Positions 42,165 to 52,837 of a stretch of DNA of 64,000 nucleotides are shown one piece after another (position 1 is the stretch's first letter; each line of letters starts with the position of its first letter). Under the pieces are notes generated by a model that ran no database searches, was not told the origin of the DNA, and was given only the letters and a program-made list of their open reading frames with translations. A program made the position numbers and the translations under genes. Location: the NCBI GenBank assembly GCA_930367215.1, contig OV884056.1:87927285-87991284 (forward strand), read 5' to 3'. Origin of the DNA: Pollenia angustigena. Taxonomy: Eukaryota; Arthropoda; Insecta; Diptera; Polleniidae.

Positions 42165-43715
42165 ATTCTATTCGATAATTTTTGGCGGAAGCAGTGATAT
42201 GTCGGGGAAAAGCCAGATTTCCTTATCTTTAAGATATTTTAACATACAACAAAAAGTTTTTAGGGAAGAATTTATTATCTTTGTTGTAAACGCATTTCAA
42301 GAGGCTTCAAAAGATATTGATGACGTTGATGTGTCAATTGATGCGAAGGCTCTACCAAATGTTGGTCCTGACCTAAAAAATTGTGTAGGCGATGAAACAG
42401 AATAGTGTTCTCTGATGTCAGCAGAAAATGGAGCTGTTCAAAATATCTATAAAAGCGACAAATGCGAAACAAACGCCTTGCTATTCCCATAAATCGAATA
42501 ACTCAATTTCTAAAAGCAATAAAGTGCCATTAATACAAAAAGCTGTTTCATTTGTTAAAGAAACGACAGATTTTTTTAAATATACAGGTGTGTTCTGGAA
42601 ATTGAAAATGCAAAACGAAAGAATTTTTAACGTCGTTTTTTAAAAAGATTTCTAAAATAAAAGAATTTTATGACGAAAATGATACAAATATTTCACTATT
42701 TAACAGAATTTTATAACAAAAATTATATCAATTTGATTAAAAGTGTATTAAAAACAACTTCCAAATTCTAGCGATTTGCGTTTTCGATTTCCAGAACACC
42801 CCTGATAATCATCCCAAGCGAAAAACCGTTTTAGCAAAGTATTTGCGAGCCAAACTCTCTTCATTATGCGTCTTTGCAACAAGTGTACATCATACAGTAG
42901 AAGCTTTGGAAAGAATATCTGAGTGGAAAGGTAGTATATCTACCTTTATATTAAGGAACTCACTTAGTACTTTTAAATTTATTTGCGGAATATACATATT
43001 AAGTGTGATACTTATTGTAACACAGCCACTTAGTATCATTATACAAAAGCAAGATATAGATCTTCAAAAAGGATCAAGCCTTATCAAAATTTTAATAGTG
43101 TGCCATTAAGAAAAAAGAAATAAAGCCGAAGAACAATTTAAACCGATTTTTGAAAAATTTAAAGTTATTTGCGTTCAAATCGAGGTTCCTATCGAAAAGA
43201 CAAGATTTAAACGAAATAATCACATCCAAAATGTTGAAGATTACTAACGAGTTGTAGGTTACATTCCTCTTATTGAATTTATTTTAAAAGATCTCATAAC
43301 AACTTTCCCAATAGATATCCCTAATGTATTGAACATACCTAAACTTCTACCTCAAAGTGTAATCAAATCATACAGATACAAAACTGTTAAAACCACAACT
43401 ATCTGATGAGCTGAATAGATTTGATAATAGAGATAAACACCTACTAGATCTTAGTACTTGAGCCTGATCTATCAGATAACGTTGTAGATGCTTTAATAAA
43501 CTGTGATGAAGATATCTACCCAAATCTAAGAAAAATATTTCAAACTTTCGTTTCAATGCTCGTCAGTAAAGCTACGAGCGGGAGGTCATTTCCTACCCTT
43601 CGTCGAATAAAAACATGGCTCGGATCAACAATGACAGAAGATAGACTGTACTGTCTAAATTTGCCTCACAAGGAAATCATAAATTGCTTATTTAAAAAGA
43701 TTAATGTATATTGAA
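42165..43715 (+). pseudogene. hAT transposase pseudogene (ZMYM/hAT-C dimer type)
   Basis: The + strand holds a degenerate hAT transposase. In order: SSDMSGKSQISLSLRYFN (after the first catalytic region), a PNVGPDLKNCVG and MSAENGAVQ stretch (normally GYDGAxxMSG), SNKVPLIQKAVSFVKETTDF, KRKTVLAKYLRAKLSSLC, VEALERISEWKGSISTFIL and EEQFKPIFEKFKVICVQIEV. It ends with the hAT-C dimerisation block: DEDIYPNLRKIFQTFVSMLV, KATSGRSFPTLRRIKTWLGS and TMTEDRLYCLNL. There are several stops and frameshifts, and a MITE (42585-42804) splits it. The N-terminal zinc finger is missing, and no element ends were found. Confidence 0.85.
42585..42804. mobile_element. MITE family A, copy 3, inside the hAT transposase
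   Basis: 220 bp, with ends CAGGTGTGTTCTGGAAATTG and the complement ending AGAACACCCCTG, flanked by ATA on both sides. Taking out the MITE and one ATA joins the hAT reading frame (FKYNHPKRK) without a shift, so ATA appears to be the real target duplication. Confidence 0.85.
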
Positions 43716-43719
43716 CTGA

Positions 43720-44955
43720 TCTTATATTTTGTTGTTTTTTCTTAGAATTATCTAAGTCAGGCTTTCAAGGTCACAGTAAATGAAAAATAAAAGACTATTT
43801 ATTCATAATTTTACTCCTCCGACGTTTCGTTGAGATTTTTTCAACTTCCTCAGGGATTTAAATTTGATTGAATATATAATCTTTACATTATAATTTTAAA
43901 TAAATTTGTTTTTAAACAATACAACAAGTACCACATAAAACACAAAAATAAATAATAAAATAAATAAAATATATCACAGCTGAACTTTCTTTTGATATCA
44001 CAGTTTAAAATTTACTGATTTTATTTAACCTTTTTGTTGAGTTTTTTTAATTAGGGTAATAACTTTTTTTGGACAAAATTTCTTCATCCCACCACGCGAT
44101 GGGCAATTTAGTATTGACAATGAAAATAATTTTTTTAGGTAATTTTGGCCAAAAAAGTTTCCGCACCAAATGCAATTTATAAAGCTCCTCAAAAAAATTT
44201 TTTTTTTTTAATTTCCATTCACATTATATATGGTACATTTATTGTTTGTATATGCTATATATTTTACCCCCATATTCATAAATGATTATAAAATTTAATA
44301 AACGTTTATTAAGGAAAATTTTCATAGAAAATTTGGTTTTCAAGCATTTATTAAATTTAAAATATTTTTATGAATACAGGCATAAATACATGAAATGAGC
44401 AACTGTATTACAAAAATGTTAAGCAATTTTTTTGGGTTTAATGAAATAAATTTTAAGTTTAAAGTGGGAGTTGATTCACATAATGGAAAAATTTCTTGTG
44501 CAACTTTAATGGCTCGTTCCGCGCATATATTACAACGCTGCTGAAAATAATCACTGTTTCACATATCCGCCAAACAACTCATCTATCACAACATCTATCA
44601 TTTGCCATTAAAGTTTAGTTTATAAAAAAAAAACGCGAAATAGAGTCGCGATTTTATTTGCGCCCTTCTTCCGTACAAATGGTAAGATCTTGTTATGTTG
44701 ATGAAATTATTAGAAAATACTTAAAATGTTGTAATTAAATGTTAATTTTGTATAGTAAGGAGAAAAATTGAAATTCAAAACTTTATCGCGTTTGGTGCGG
44801 AAACGATCGCGAAAAAGTAATACATCATTTCTTAATATTTTTTCCCGGTCTATACGGCTATGCGATGAAGAATTTGATATTCGCAAAAAGTACTTACCCT
44901 AATACAGATATTGTTTTTAATAAACTTTTAAAAACTAATTTTTTACTTTTTTGAA
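43720..44955. other. no gene; mostly AT-rich
   Basis: Apart from the hammerhead-like motif at 43812-43858, no coding or repeat structure was recognised. 44580-44640 and 44780-44830 contain slightly GC-richer patches. Confidence 0.35.
43812..43858 (-). ncRNA. hammerhead-ribozyme-like motif
   Basis: On the - strand the order is TCC, CTGAGGA (fits the CUGANGA core), A, GTTGA, an A-rich loop, TCAAC (pairs with GTTGA), GAAA, CGTC, GGA (pairs with the first TCC). This is the layout of minimal hammerheads known from Penelope-like elements and retrozymes, where ACGU can pair between two copies. One extra A after the core and the very short stem III weaken the case. No retroelement coding region is seen next to it. 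It could be chance. Confidence 0.4.
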
Positions 44956-44959
44956 TCAT

Positions 44960-45290
44960 ACAAAATTTCCCCCTCCTAAGGCTCAAGCTGGATCCGCGCC
45001 TGCCGTGCACCCACTGTGCCCTTGAACCCACGCCCAGCGATATCCTGAAATGTTTCGCATTCTCAATTATAGATGTCCGGCAATCTACAGTTAACCTAGA
45101 TGTCTTGAAGACACCAGCCAGAGCTGCAATGGCAGCGTTGCCGCCAAAAATATGCAAATCTCTCTCGATAGAGCAATACACTGCTGTCATCTGGCAGCCT
45201 AAAAGAAACCTTTATATCCGGTTCCTCAATGAAGAAACCTTCACCTATCCTGTCGCCCCTCTTAAAACCATCAGTGTAGACCCTTAGTTC
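44960..45290 (-). pseudogene. non-LTR RNase H N-terminal fragment
   Basis: On the - strand broken frames read VYTDGFKRGDR (the VYTDGS start of RNase H), RLPDDSSVLLYREICI, AALAGVFKTSRLTVDCRTSI and IENAKHFRISLG. This is an RNase H domain from a non-LTR polyprotein of the same type as 41292-41885. The fragment is short, frameshifted and without element ends. Confidence 0.65.
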
Positions 45291-45610
45291 AATTCTTACC
45301 GACTAATCGCACAGATTTCTTAGATAATTTATAATCCCGCAGAAATGTTCAAATAACCTTTATAAAAGTTTTTATTTGTTTTATTTATCTATATATATAA
45401 AATTGCAACGTTACTGACTGATTCATCATCGCACAGCCTAAACGCCTGAAGTTGAAAACTTGAAATTTGGACCGGAGGTGGCTCTCTCTCAAAATCGGTC
45501 CACTAAGACGGGATTTTTGGAAATTCGAATGTTTAGGTGGTAAAAAAAACAAAAAGAGATGCAAAAAAAAATGTAATAGGTACATATCGTTCTTCTTTAA
45601 AAAAATAAGC

Positions 45611-46680
45611 GGACAGTAGGGTGGTTACAAGAAATCAATGTTGGATTTTCGCAACCCCCTAATATGTGCCAATAGCATAAAAAATGCGATTGACAAAGTT
45701 TCAGCTTAATCGGATAACGATAACATGTGCCTCATTGAGAATAAATTAAGGAAAAACGGCGATTTTTCACTAAAATTCGTATTTCCTTGCCTTTTTAACC
45801 GAAACCGTTCATTCTAGGAACCTAAGTAGAGTCTGGTTTTATAGGAAATTTTATTCTTATTAATTTTGATATTGATAGTTTTGTTCCTTATACCAATAGA
45901 TAAAGTGATATTTAGCATTAATTAAAGACAAAGAAATACGAATTTTAGTGAGAAATCACTGTTTTTCCCTCATTTATGCTCAATGAGGCACGTGTTGGCG
46001 TTATCCGATTGGGCTTAAACTTTGTCAATCGGATTTTCTATTGGCATATTTTAGAGGGGTCCACCAAAAGATAGCCCCCAAAAAATTTGTGTATAGACAT
46101 GAGCTTTAACATAGCCCCACAAAAATAGTCTAAAGACGTTAAATCGCACGATCTAGGCGGCCAATTGACCGGTCCCGAACGTGAAATAAAATGTTCACCG
46201 AACTTGCCTCTCAATAAGTCCATTGTTAAGCGTGCTGTTTGTTGAAACCACATGTCATGCAAGTCAAGCTCTTGCATTTTGGCAAAAAAAAGTTGGATAT
46301 CATCTCACGGTAGCGCTGACCATTCACAGTTACGTTACAATGCGTATCATCTTTGAAGAAGTACGGTCCAATGATGCCACCAGCCCATAAACCGCACCAA
46401 ACTGTGACTTTTTCTGGATGCATTGGTAGCTCTTGCAATGCTTCTGGCTGATCTTCACTCCAAAATCGACAATTCTGCGAATTAACTTACCCATTGAGGC
46501 AAACATGAGCTTCGTCGCTGAACACAAGAAGCGCGCGATGAACTTTCTTAACAGAGCATGCATTTTGATAATAAAATTCAATAATTTGCAAGCGTTGTTC
46601 GTTTGTAAGACAATTCATGGTTAAATTATAGACCAAACTGAAGATGCTTGACAGTGAAACAAAACACGAAATGTGCGTCA
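45611..46680 (-). pseudogene. deleted mariner-like element carrying a nested TIR insert
   Basis: On the - strand, 46618-46530 gives the N-terminus MNCLTNEQRLQIIEFYYQN. The reading then jumps to LVFSDEAHVCLNG near 46525, so the region between the helix-turn-helix and the catalytic core is deleted. It continues as MHPEKVTVWCGLWAGGIIGP, TVNGQRYREMISNFF, DLHDMWFQQ (the following catalytic Asp is lost) and PVNWPPRSCDLTSLDY, with frameshifts. A rosa-like end GGGTGGTTACAAG lies at 45615. The other end was not found. The sequence between 45650 and 46064 belongs to an inserted TIR element. Confidence 0.7.
45650..46064. mobile_element. TIR element (about 415 bp) with long arms
   Basis: Arms of about 125 bp are inverted copies. 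The left arm has ATTGACAAAGTTTCAGCTTA and TGTGCCTCATTGAGAATAAA; the right arm has their complements (ATGCTCAATGAGGCACGTG, TTAAACTTTGTCAATC). The outer ends are about AACCCCCTAATATG and, read inwards, ACCCCTCTAAAATATG. No duplication was settled. Confidence 0.65.
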
Positions 46681-46689
46681 GCTGTTTAA

Positions 46690-47145
46690 ACCAGTGTTGC
46701 CAAAAAGATAATAGCTAAAAAATCACCCGATAAATCATGGCCAATGTAAGCTAGTTAAGTAAAAAAATTAATAATTAATATAGCAATAAAATGCGTTAGT
46801 TATTACACTGGTTCACAAATTTAAACTTTTTGCCATAACCTCAAAAATTTGATGTTTTTTAAGGCAAATGGGGCGACTGAACACTGAACACAATTTCGCG
46901 GATGTCTCGGAAACGCTTCTTGAGAGAAATAAATAAGTTCCATATTCATGCTCAGCGGCCCCAATTTAATTAAAAAATTTTTTCAATTTAAAACAAATTT
47001 TGTGTAATGAAATTGTGGATACATTAGATTCTTTGTCTGTGTAAATTTGAATTTCAATTCCGGCAACACTTATTCAAATTTCATTTAGACTTAAATCAAA
47101 ATTGACAGTTATAATTGTTTTAATTTTTATTTTCTCTATTTGTAG
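46690..47145. other. end of lap intron
   Basis: AT-rich, no gene; it ends with a TTTTCTCTATTTGTAG acceptor at 47130-47145. Confidence 0.5.
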
Positions 47146-47221
47146 CGTTTTATGCAGTATTTAGCTTCATCAAATTCAACATTTAATCTAAGTAATTTCT
47201 TGGACAAGGGAGGAGTACAAG
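47146..47221 (+). CDS. lap: lap coding exon B (ANTH domain)
   Basis: It codes for RFMQYLASSNSTFNLSNFLD and KGGVQ, then one base of the next codon. This is the conserved ANTH segment (vertebrate RFIQYLASRNTLFNLSNFLD). The acceptor is TTTGTAG and the donor CAAG/GTAATT. The frame enters at phase 0 and leaves at phase 1. It can splice in frame either to the 33-base exon at 47998 or directly to 61156, since both start with two bases completing the codon. Confidence 0.95.
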
Positions 47222-47997
47222 GTAATTAGAATTTAGAAATTCCTATTGCCTAAAATACACAAGCTGTCAGTCATTCTTCCAAAACAAAATTCGCTAGCAG
47301 GGTTTAATTTTCCAAATTTGAAAATTTAAAAAATTCTTATGCCAAATTTCTAAACAAAATTAATCATTATACATTTATAAATCATTCTAATTTATTTTAC
47401 ATTTAACATATTTTTAATAAATTTTTATATATTACATTGTTTCTTTTTTTTTTTTTTTTGTATTTCTTTTATTAATTTTGTTATTGTGGTAACAATATGA
47501 TGCTTTTTTATAATTTTTTTCTTTTATTCTTTTTTTATATGTATATCAACTAAAATACTCTACACTCCACAAAACACTCTACAATTTATTCTTCATTAAC
47601 TTGGATTTAATTTTCGATTTTATTTTGAAACTGCAAACAAACTCATCAACATCATCAACATAATCAATCATAATAATTTTTGAAAATAATTGAATCAAAT
47701 AATTTGCTTTAAAATACGAAATCATCAAATGGCTTAAATAACATAACTTTTTGTTTAAATAAAAATTTCATTTACGAAATAATACTTTTTCATAATAACG
47801 TATTGTTGTTGAAAATATTTATCATCTTAATACGATAATAAACACCAAAAAATATCCTTCTTAACAATCGCTTTACTACTTCTTCTTTATACTACTACCA
47901 CTACTACTACTATTTTTCCTCGTACTCATCCCTCCTAAAAATACAAATATACAAAAACAATTTTAAATCAAACCATGTAAAATATGCTTAATACAAG
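47222..47997. other. lap intron with poly-T and trinucleotide run
   Basis: A 776-bp intron. It holds a T run near 47441-47459, a CTACTACTACTA run near 47890-47913, and a pyrimidine-rich stretch ending about 60 bases before the next exon. There is no other gene. Confidence 0.6.
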
Positions 47998-48030
47998 ATG
48001 GTGGTATGTCGGTACCTGGTGGCAGAATGG
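47998..48030 (+). CDS. lap: lap 33-base cassette exon
   Basis: With one base from the exon before and two after, it adds GGMSVPGGRM preceded by Asp: 11 residues between the VQ of exon B and the GYDMSPF of the exon at 61156. From memory, a similar glycine-rich stretch occurs in fly lap isoforms; vertebrate PICALM goes directly from LQ to GYDM. The length is a multiple of three and phases match, so inclusion and skipping both keep the frame. The donor is GG/GTGAGT, strong. The acceptor AATACAAG lacks an adjacent pyrimidine tract and looks weak, as in regulated exons. Confidence 0.85.
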
Positions 48031-48395
48031 GTGAGTAAAGTTTTTGCAAAAAAGAATTATTAAACATATTTTAAGTATATTAAAAATTGTAGTTTGTTAT
48101 ATTTTTTAGTTTTAGAAAAAAACTTATTTTTTATTTCATATTTATTTTAAATAATGTTGTCAGATACTAATAATGTCTTTTTTTATGGGAAGGGAACGGA
48201 AGGGGAAAAAGTTTATGAAATGTGTTAAGTTTTATTTTATATTATATACCCTAAACCATTATATTTAAAGATAGTATTATAAGTCTGCGCAAATTTTTCA
48301 AAGTATAATTTTAAAGGTGTATTCTGTACCATTTACATCGGCCCCTTTATAAAGAAAAATATCTTTATTAATAAAGAAAAGATTTTATAAACAAA

Positions 48396-49490
48396 CTAGC
48401 TGACCCGGCAAAAGTTGTTTTGTCATATAACTTATTTCTTTCAGATGTTACAGTGTCTGCATGCCAAATTTCAAGACAACCGGTTGATTAGTTAAGATGA
48501 TAATAAAAATTATAGGCTATAGTTCTTTCCAGATGTTGCACTATTTGCCCGCCAAATTTCAAGAAAATCAGCTGATTAGTTAAGAAGATATAGGGAGGGG
48601 GAGCTTTTACTCCTCTTGCCCTATTTCATGCCCTGTTCTCTTTCAGATGTTACAGTGTCTGCATGCCAAATTTGAAGAAAACCGATTGATTAGTTAAGAA
48701 GATATAGGGAGGGGGAGCTTTTACCCCTCTTGCTTCATGCCTTAAATAGTAAAAACTATAGGCTATAGTACTTTCTAACTGTAACACTATTAACCTGCGA
48801 AATTTCAAGAAAATCGGTCGATTAGTTAAGAATATATTGGGAGGGGGAACTTTTACCCTTCTTGCCCTATTATACATTCTATTCTCTATTTCCTTTCAGG
48901 TTTAACAGTGTCTGCATGCCAAATTTTAAGGAAAACCCGTTTCTTAGTTTAAAAGATATAGGGAAGGGGAGCTTTTACCGCTATTGCCCTATCTCACGCC
49001 CTATTCCATGTTTGCTTTCAGATGTTATAGTGTCTGCATGCCAAATTTTAAGAAACCCGGTTGATTAGTTTAAAAGATTGTGGAGGGGATGCTTTTACCT
49101 CTATTGCCCCATTTCACACCCTAAATAATAATAGGCTATAGTTCTTTCCAGATGTTACACTATTTTCCTGCAAAATATCAAGAAAATCGGTCGATTTGTT
49201 AAGCAGATGTAGGGAGGGGAGCTTTTACCCCTCTTGCCCTTTATCACGCCTTAAATAATAAAAACTATAGGCTTTAGTACTTTATAACTGTCAGTGTCTG
49301 CATGCCAAATTTTAAGAAAACCCGTTCATTAGTTTAAAAGATAAAGGGAAGGGGAGCTTTTACCGCTATTGCCCTATCTCACGCCCTATTCCCTATTTTC
49401 TTTCAGATTTTACAGTGCCTGCATGCTAAATTTTAGGAAAACAGGTTGATTAGCTAAGAAGATATAGGGAGGGGGAGCTAATGCCCTATT
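48396..49490 (-). mobile_element. Helitron-type 3' end with an array of about 120-bp units
   Basis: On the - strand the segment ends GCCGGGTCAGCTAG followed by T (48395-48409 on the + strand reads ACTAGCTGACCCGGC), a typical Helitron 3' terminus. Rightwards, units alternate between a TGTCTGCATGCCAAATTT form (near 48454, 48650, 48906, 49031, 49300, 49418) and a variant with CAAATTTCAAGAAAATC (near 48545, 48800, 49165). Each is followed by GATTAGTTAAGAAGATATAG and GGAGCTTTTACCCCTCTTGC. No helicase was seen. The 5' end is not defined. Confidence 0.75.
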
Positions 49491-49865
49491 TTGAGCTCTC
49501 TAGCGATACAAAATACACTCTACGACCTATTCACATACCTAACAATACACAACCAAATTCCATAAAAATCAGTCAAGCCAATTCGGAGGAGTTCAAAATA
49601 GAGGGCATTATGTTGATATTTGTATGGGAATATATAGGAAAATCTAAATGCCATATCTGCGGAACCCCTAATCCGAATTCGTGCAAACTAAATGCCTTTT
49701 TCATCCACATAAATGTATTACCAAATTTCTTTCATCCTCAAAATAGCAATTTAAAAAATTATGCAATCAAGATTGTTGTATTCTAAAACTAGTGTTTGCT
49801 CAGTGGTCGAAATTCAATTATAATTATTTTGCAAATACATATAAAGAAAACATACATATAAGTAC
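49491..49865. other. no gene called
   Basis: The 101-codon open frame at 49481-49786 starts in the Helitron array and has no recognisable domain. It is probably an extension of the repeat region. Confidence 0.4.
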
Positions 49866-49867
49866 AT

Positions 49868-50827
49868 ATCTGTGGCATTTTAATAAAACATCTTTAGTCA
49901 AATTCAATAAGTTGAAAAATGCTGTTAATCATACGAATTTTCAATCAAAAAACATGTTTGTTTACGTTTTTAAAATTTTGTATTATAAACGAAATTTTTC
50001 TTTTACTTTGTTTTATTTTCAGTTTATTTTATTATACCCACACCATAATAGTGGAGAGGGTATTATGCATTTGTGCTGATGTGTTTAACGCCTTAAAATA
50101 TTGTTCCTAACCCACCTTAAAGTATACCGATCGACTTAGAATCACTTTCTGAGTCGAACTTACGATGTCCGTCCGGCTGGCTGGCTGTCCATGTAACCTT
50201 GTACGCAAAGTACAGGTCGCAATTGTAGAGATAATTTGATCAAATTTGGGACATAGGCTCTTATTGCCACAAGGACCAAGCTTATTGAAAATGGTTCAAA
50301 TCGTAGTACCACGAGGGAAGATAGGGGGAAATTTCTTCCTCTCAGAAACTATCAAACCGATTTTAATGAAATTTAAAACATAGATAGAACCGTATCTATA
50401 TGGACACAAAAGGTATGCATTTTTAAAAAAAATCAGACCACTAGGGGAGATAGGGCCAATTTCAGCCTCTCAAACCGATTTTAATGAAATTCAAAACATA
50501 GATAGATCCATATCTATATGGACACATAAGCTATACAGTTTTTCAAAAATAGGACCACAAGGGGAGGTAGGGGGCAATTTAGCCTCTCACAAACTTTTAA
50601 ACCGATTTTAATGCCTTTTATAAACATAGATTAATCCATATTTATATGGACATATAAGCATGATGTGTTTTTTAATACTGTGGTATAGGGTATCATATGG
50701 TCGGGCTTGACCGACTATACTTTCTTACTTGTTTTTTTATAAGAATGATTTTTTCACCGAGTTTTTTTTATAACTTTTTTGCTATCCTATCTCGACTTAG
50801 ATGGTTTGGTAAAAATGGCACAGATAT
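49868..50827. mobile_element. MITE with CTGTGGCATTTT ends, split by a dispersed repeat
   Basis: The left arm ATCTGTGGCATTTTAATAAA and the right arm (complement ending TGGCACAGATAT) match the MITE at 20061-20264, as do internal blocks TTTGTTTACGTTTTTAAAAT and TTTTTTCACCGAG. The dispersed repeat at 50033-50733 lies inside, splitting it. Confidence 0.75.
50033..50733. repeat. dispersed repeat ending TTCTTACTTGTTTT, copy 2 (nested)
   Basis: It has the same ends as 14214-14762: TATACCCACACCATAATAG at the left and ACTATACTTTCTTACTTG at the right. Internal blocks such as AAACTATCAAACCGATTTTA repeat about every 115 bases. Confidence 0.78.
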
Positions 50828-50867
50828 GAACTTGCATGTTTCGAGCATTTGTTTTCTTCCGTCTTAA

Positions 50868-51428
50868 GCTGGGATCACACGATTGCCGCAAATGCACCAA
50901 TATGACACAATTTTGATTGTGCTTTATTGACGCACAATAATGAAATTGCACCAACCAAATATTCCGAAATCACACGATTGCCCTGTTTTAAACAAATTTA
51001 ATTGCCGCTAGTTGTTACAAAGCGAAATTGGTACAAAAGTTGCCGCAGGACAGTCACACGATTGTTCCTACTTGTGTAGACTGCGAAAACAGCTGTTGTG
51101 GTAGCTTTTTTATTCTAGTTGGTTTGTTCAATAAAAAAAAGAAAATTTTATCATAAGTATACCATTTAAACAAATATTGGCGCGAATTGTGTTGTTTGAT
51201 TGCCGCACAAGAACACAATAAATATTGGTGCATTTTTGTTATTTTTATTGACGCGCGGTTGCATAACAAACAGCCACACGATTGCCGCACCAGGGTTGCA
51301 TTTGATTGGTAAAAGCAAGCACAATTTTGTCCTCGATTGGCACATGAGCCATTTGATTGTGCAGTCACACGATTGGGATATTAAAAAGTGTGAAAATTGG
51401 TGCATTGCGGCAATCGTGTGATCCCAGC
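50868..51428. mobile_element. MITE with TTAA duplication, 561 bp
   Basis: The ends GCTGGGATCACACGATTGCC and their complement are flanked by TTAA on both sides (50864-50867, 51429-51432), the target used by piggyBac- and Kolobok-type transposases. The motif CACACGATTG recurs at least six times (ends, and near 50970, 51056, 51275, 51367), mixed with TTGCCGCA. No coding capacity. Confidence 0.88.
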
Positions 51429-51432
51429 TTAA

Positions 51433-52500
51433 GTGGATCAATTTGGTGAGGGATTGGCGTCCGGTTTATATTTCATCTTCCACTTAAGCCCGTGAATGTT
51501 TAATTTAATTTTGTAGGTTCAATAATATATAAAAAAAAATTCAGAAAGTACCAATTGAAAAACAAAAAAGTCTTCTCTTATAGATTGCATTGTTTAATTT
51601 TATGTTTCTAGGTCCAATATTAATGAAAATTCAAAAAGTACCAGTTGAAGAAGAAAAAGTACCAATATACATTTCTATAAAAAACAAAATTATGAAATAT
51701 TTTCGATTTTGGTTTTGCTTTAAATATAATTTTTGGCGTTGCGTTTGCGTTTAACAAATTTAGAACCTTAATCTTTTTAAGTTTAACAAGTAAGAGTGCT
51801 ATATTCGGCTGTGCCGAATCTTATAAAACCATTGTGCGAGCAGAATACAGAGCAAGTAGACAAAAACTAAAACAACATATTGACAACACTAAAAACTTCA
51901 TTACAAATTAAGCGAAAACTGGTAAATATTTTTATAAAATCGTTTTTAGAATATAAAAAAAATTATAAAAATGTTCTTTTTGAAAAACCAATATTCGAAC
52001 CAGAGGACTCACAGACTCTTAACTTAACAAACATCCTAGACAACTTAACCATGAAGGAACGTTGTTTGAATATCATTAAAATAAAATATGGCCCGTTTAA
52101 CGGTTTACAACTAAACACAGCTGAGTTGTAATTATGTTTGATGTTTTTGTTCACCGCAATATGGGTAAATCCAAAGTGTTGCACGTGACAGTCGTACGCA
52201 TCAAAAATGCAATAACATTTTACACAACAAATATTTTTACGTTCTCTTACCCATTAAATTATAGCACTAAGAAAGTACTGATAACAGTATTATCTATGCT
52301 AAAGTTAATGGAGTGCGCCATTCTAGGTCAAAATAATGGCAAAAGAAGTAGCGGTTCGAACGTGAAAAAAATAGAAGTAGTTTTTGTGGCCATGTATAAA
52401 AAGGCGTAATTCAGCAAAACCTGGCACAATTTTTTAGTTAAACTTATTTCAGAATTTTACGTAGCAATGTAACATTAAAATGTCTTTGGTTTGATTCGAA
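51433..52500. other. mixed repeat fragments, no gene
   Basis: Contains GTACCAATTGAA-type motifs (51545-51670, as at 8890), a start of the AACAAGTAAGAGTGCTATAT repeat (51786-51870), and a fragment of the GCCCCTATTAC-ended MITE (52106-52165). No coding evidence. Confidence 0.5.
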
Positions 52501-52507
52501 AATCTTC

Positions 52508-52837
52508 TGGGGGTCTACTCTTTATTGCGATGCGAAAACAATTTCGATGCGAAAGCTAAATGGCAACTTGGTACTCTCTATCACTTTCGCAAAATTTTCT
52601 GAAAATGAAGCGATAGTGGCAATAAAAATGAAAGATGGCGCGGATTTACAGTAATGAAATGCCAATGTGTGTAAAAATATTTGAAATGGGAAAATTTAAA
52701 TAAAATAAAAGTGATGATTTACCAAAAGAAAAAAAATTAAAAGATGCGAAAGATAGATGCGCAAACGTATTGAAGAGTACCAATCTCTAGATTTGCTACA
52801 ATTTTCTTTCGCATCGCAATAGAGAGTAGCCCCCCTG
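52508..52837. mobile_element. MITE with CTACTCTTTATTGCGATGCG ends
   Basis: About 330 bp. The left end is GGGGGTCTACTCTTTATTGC and the right end, read inwards, GGGGGGCTACTCTCTATTGC, each followed by GATGCGAAA. GATGCGAAAG recurs inside both arms. No clear target duplication. Confidence 0.75.

Noticed and set aside
48410..49490. CRISPR-like array
   Set aside because: Units are about 120 bp, diverged, contiguous, without constant spacers, next to a Helitron terminus, in a eukaryotic genome.
49481..49786. 101-codon open frame next to the Helitron array
   Set aside because: It begins within repeat units and has no recognisable motif.
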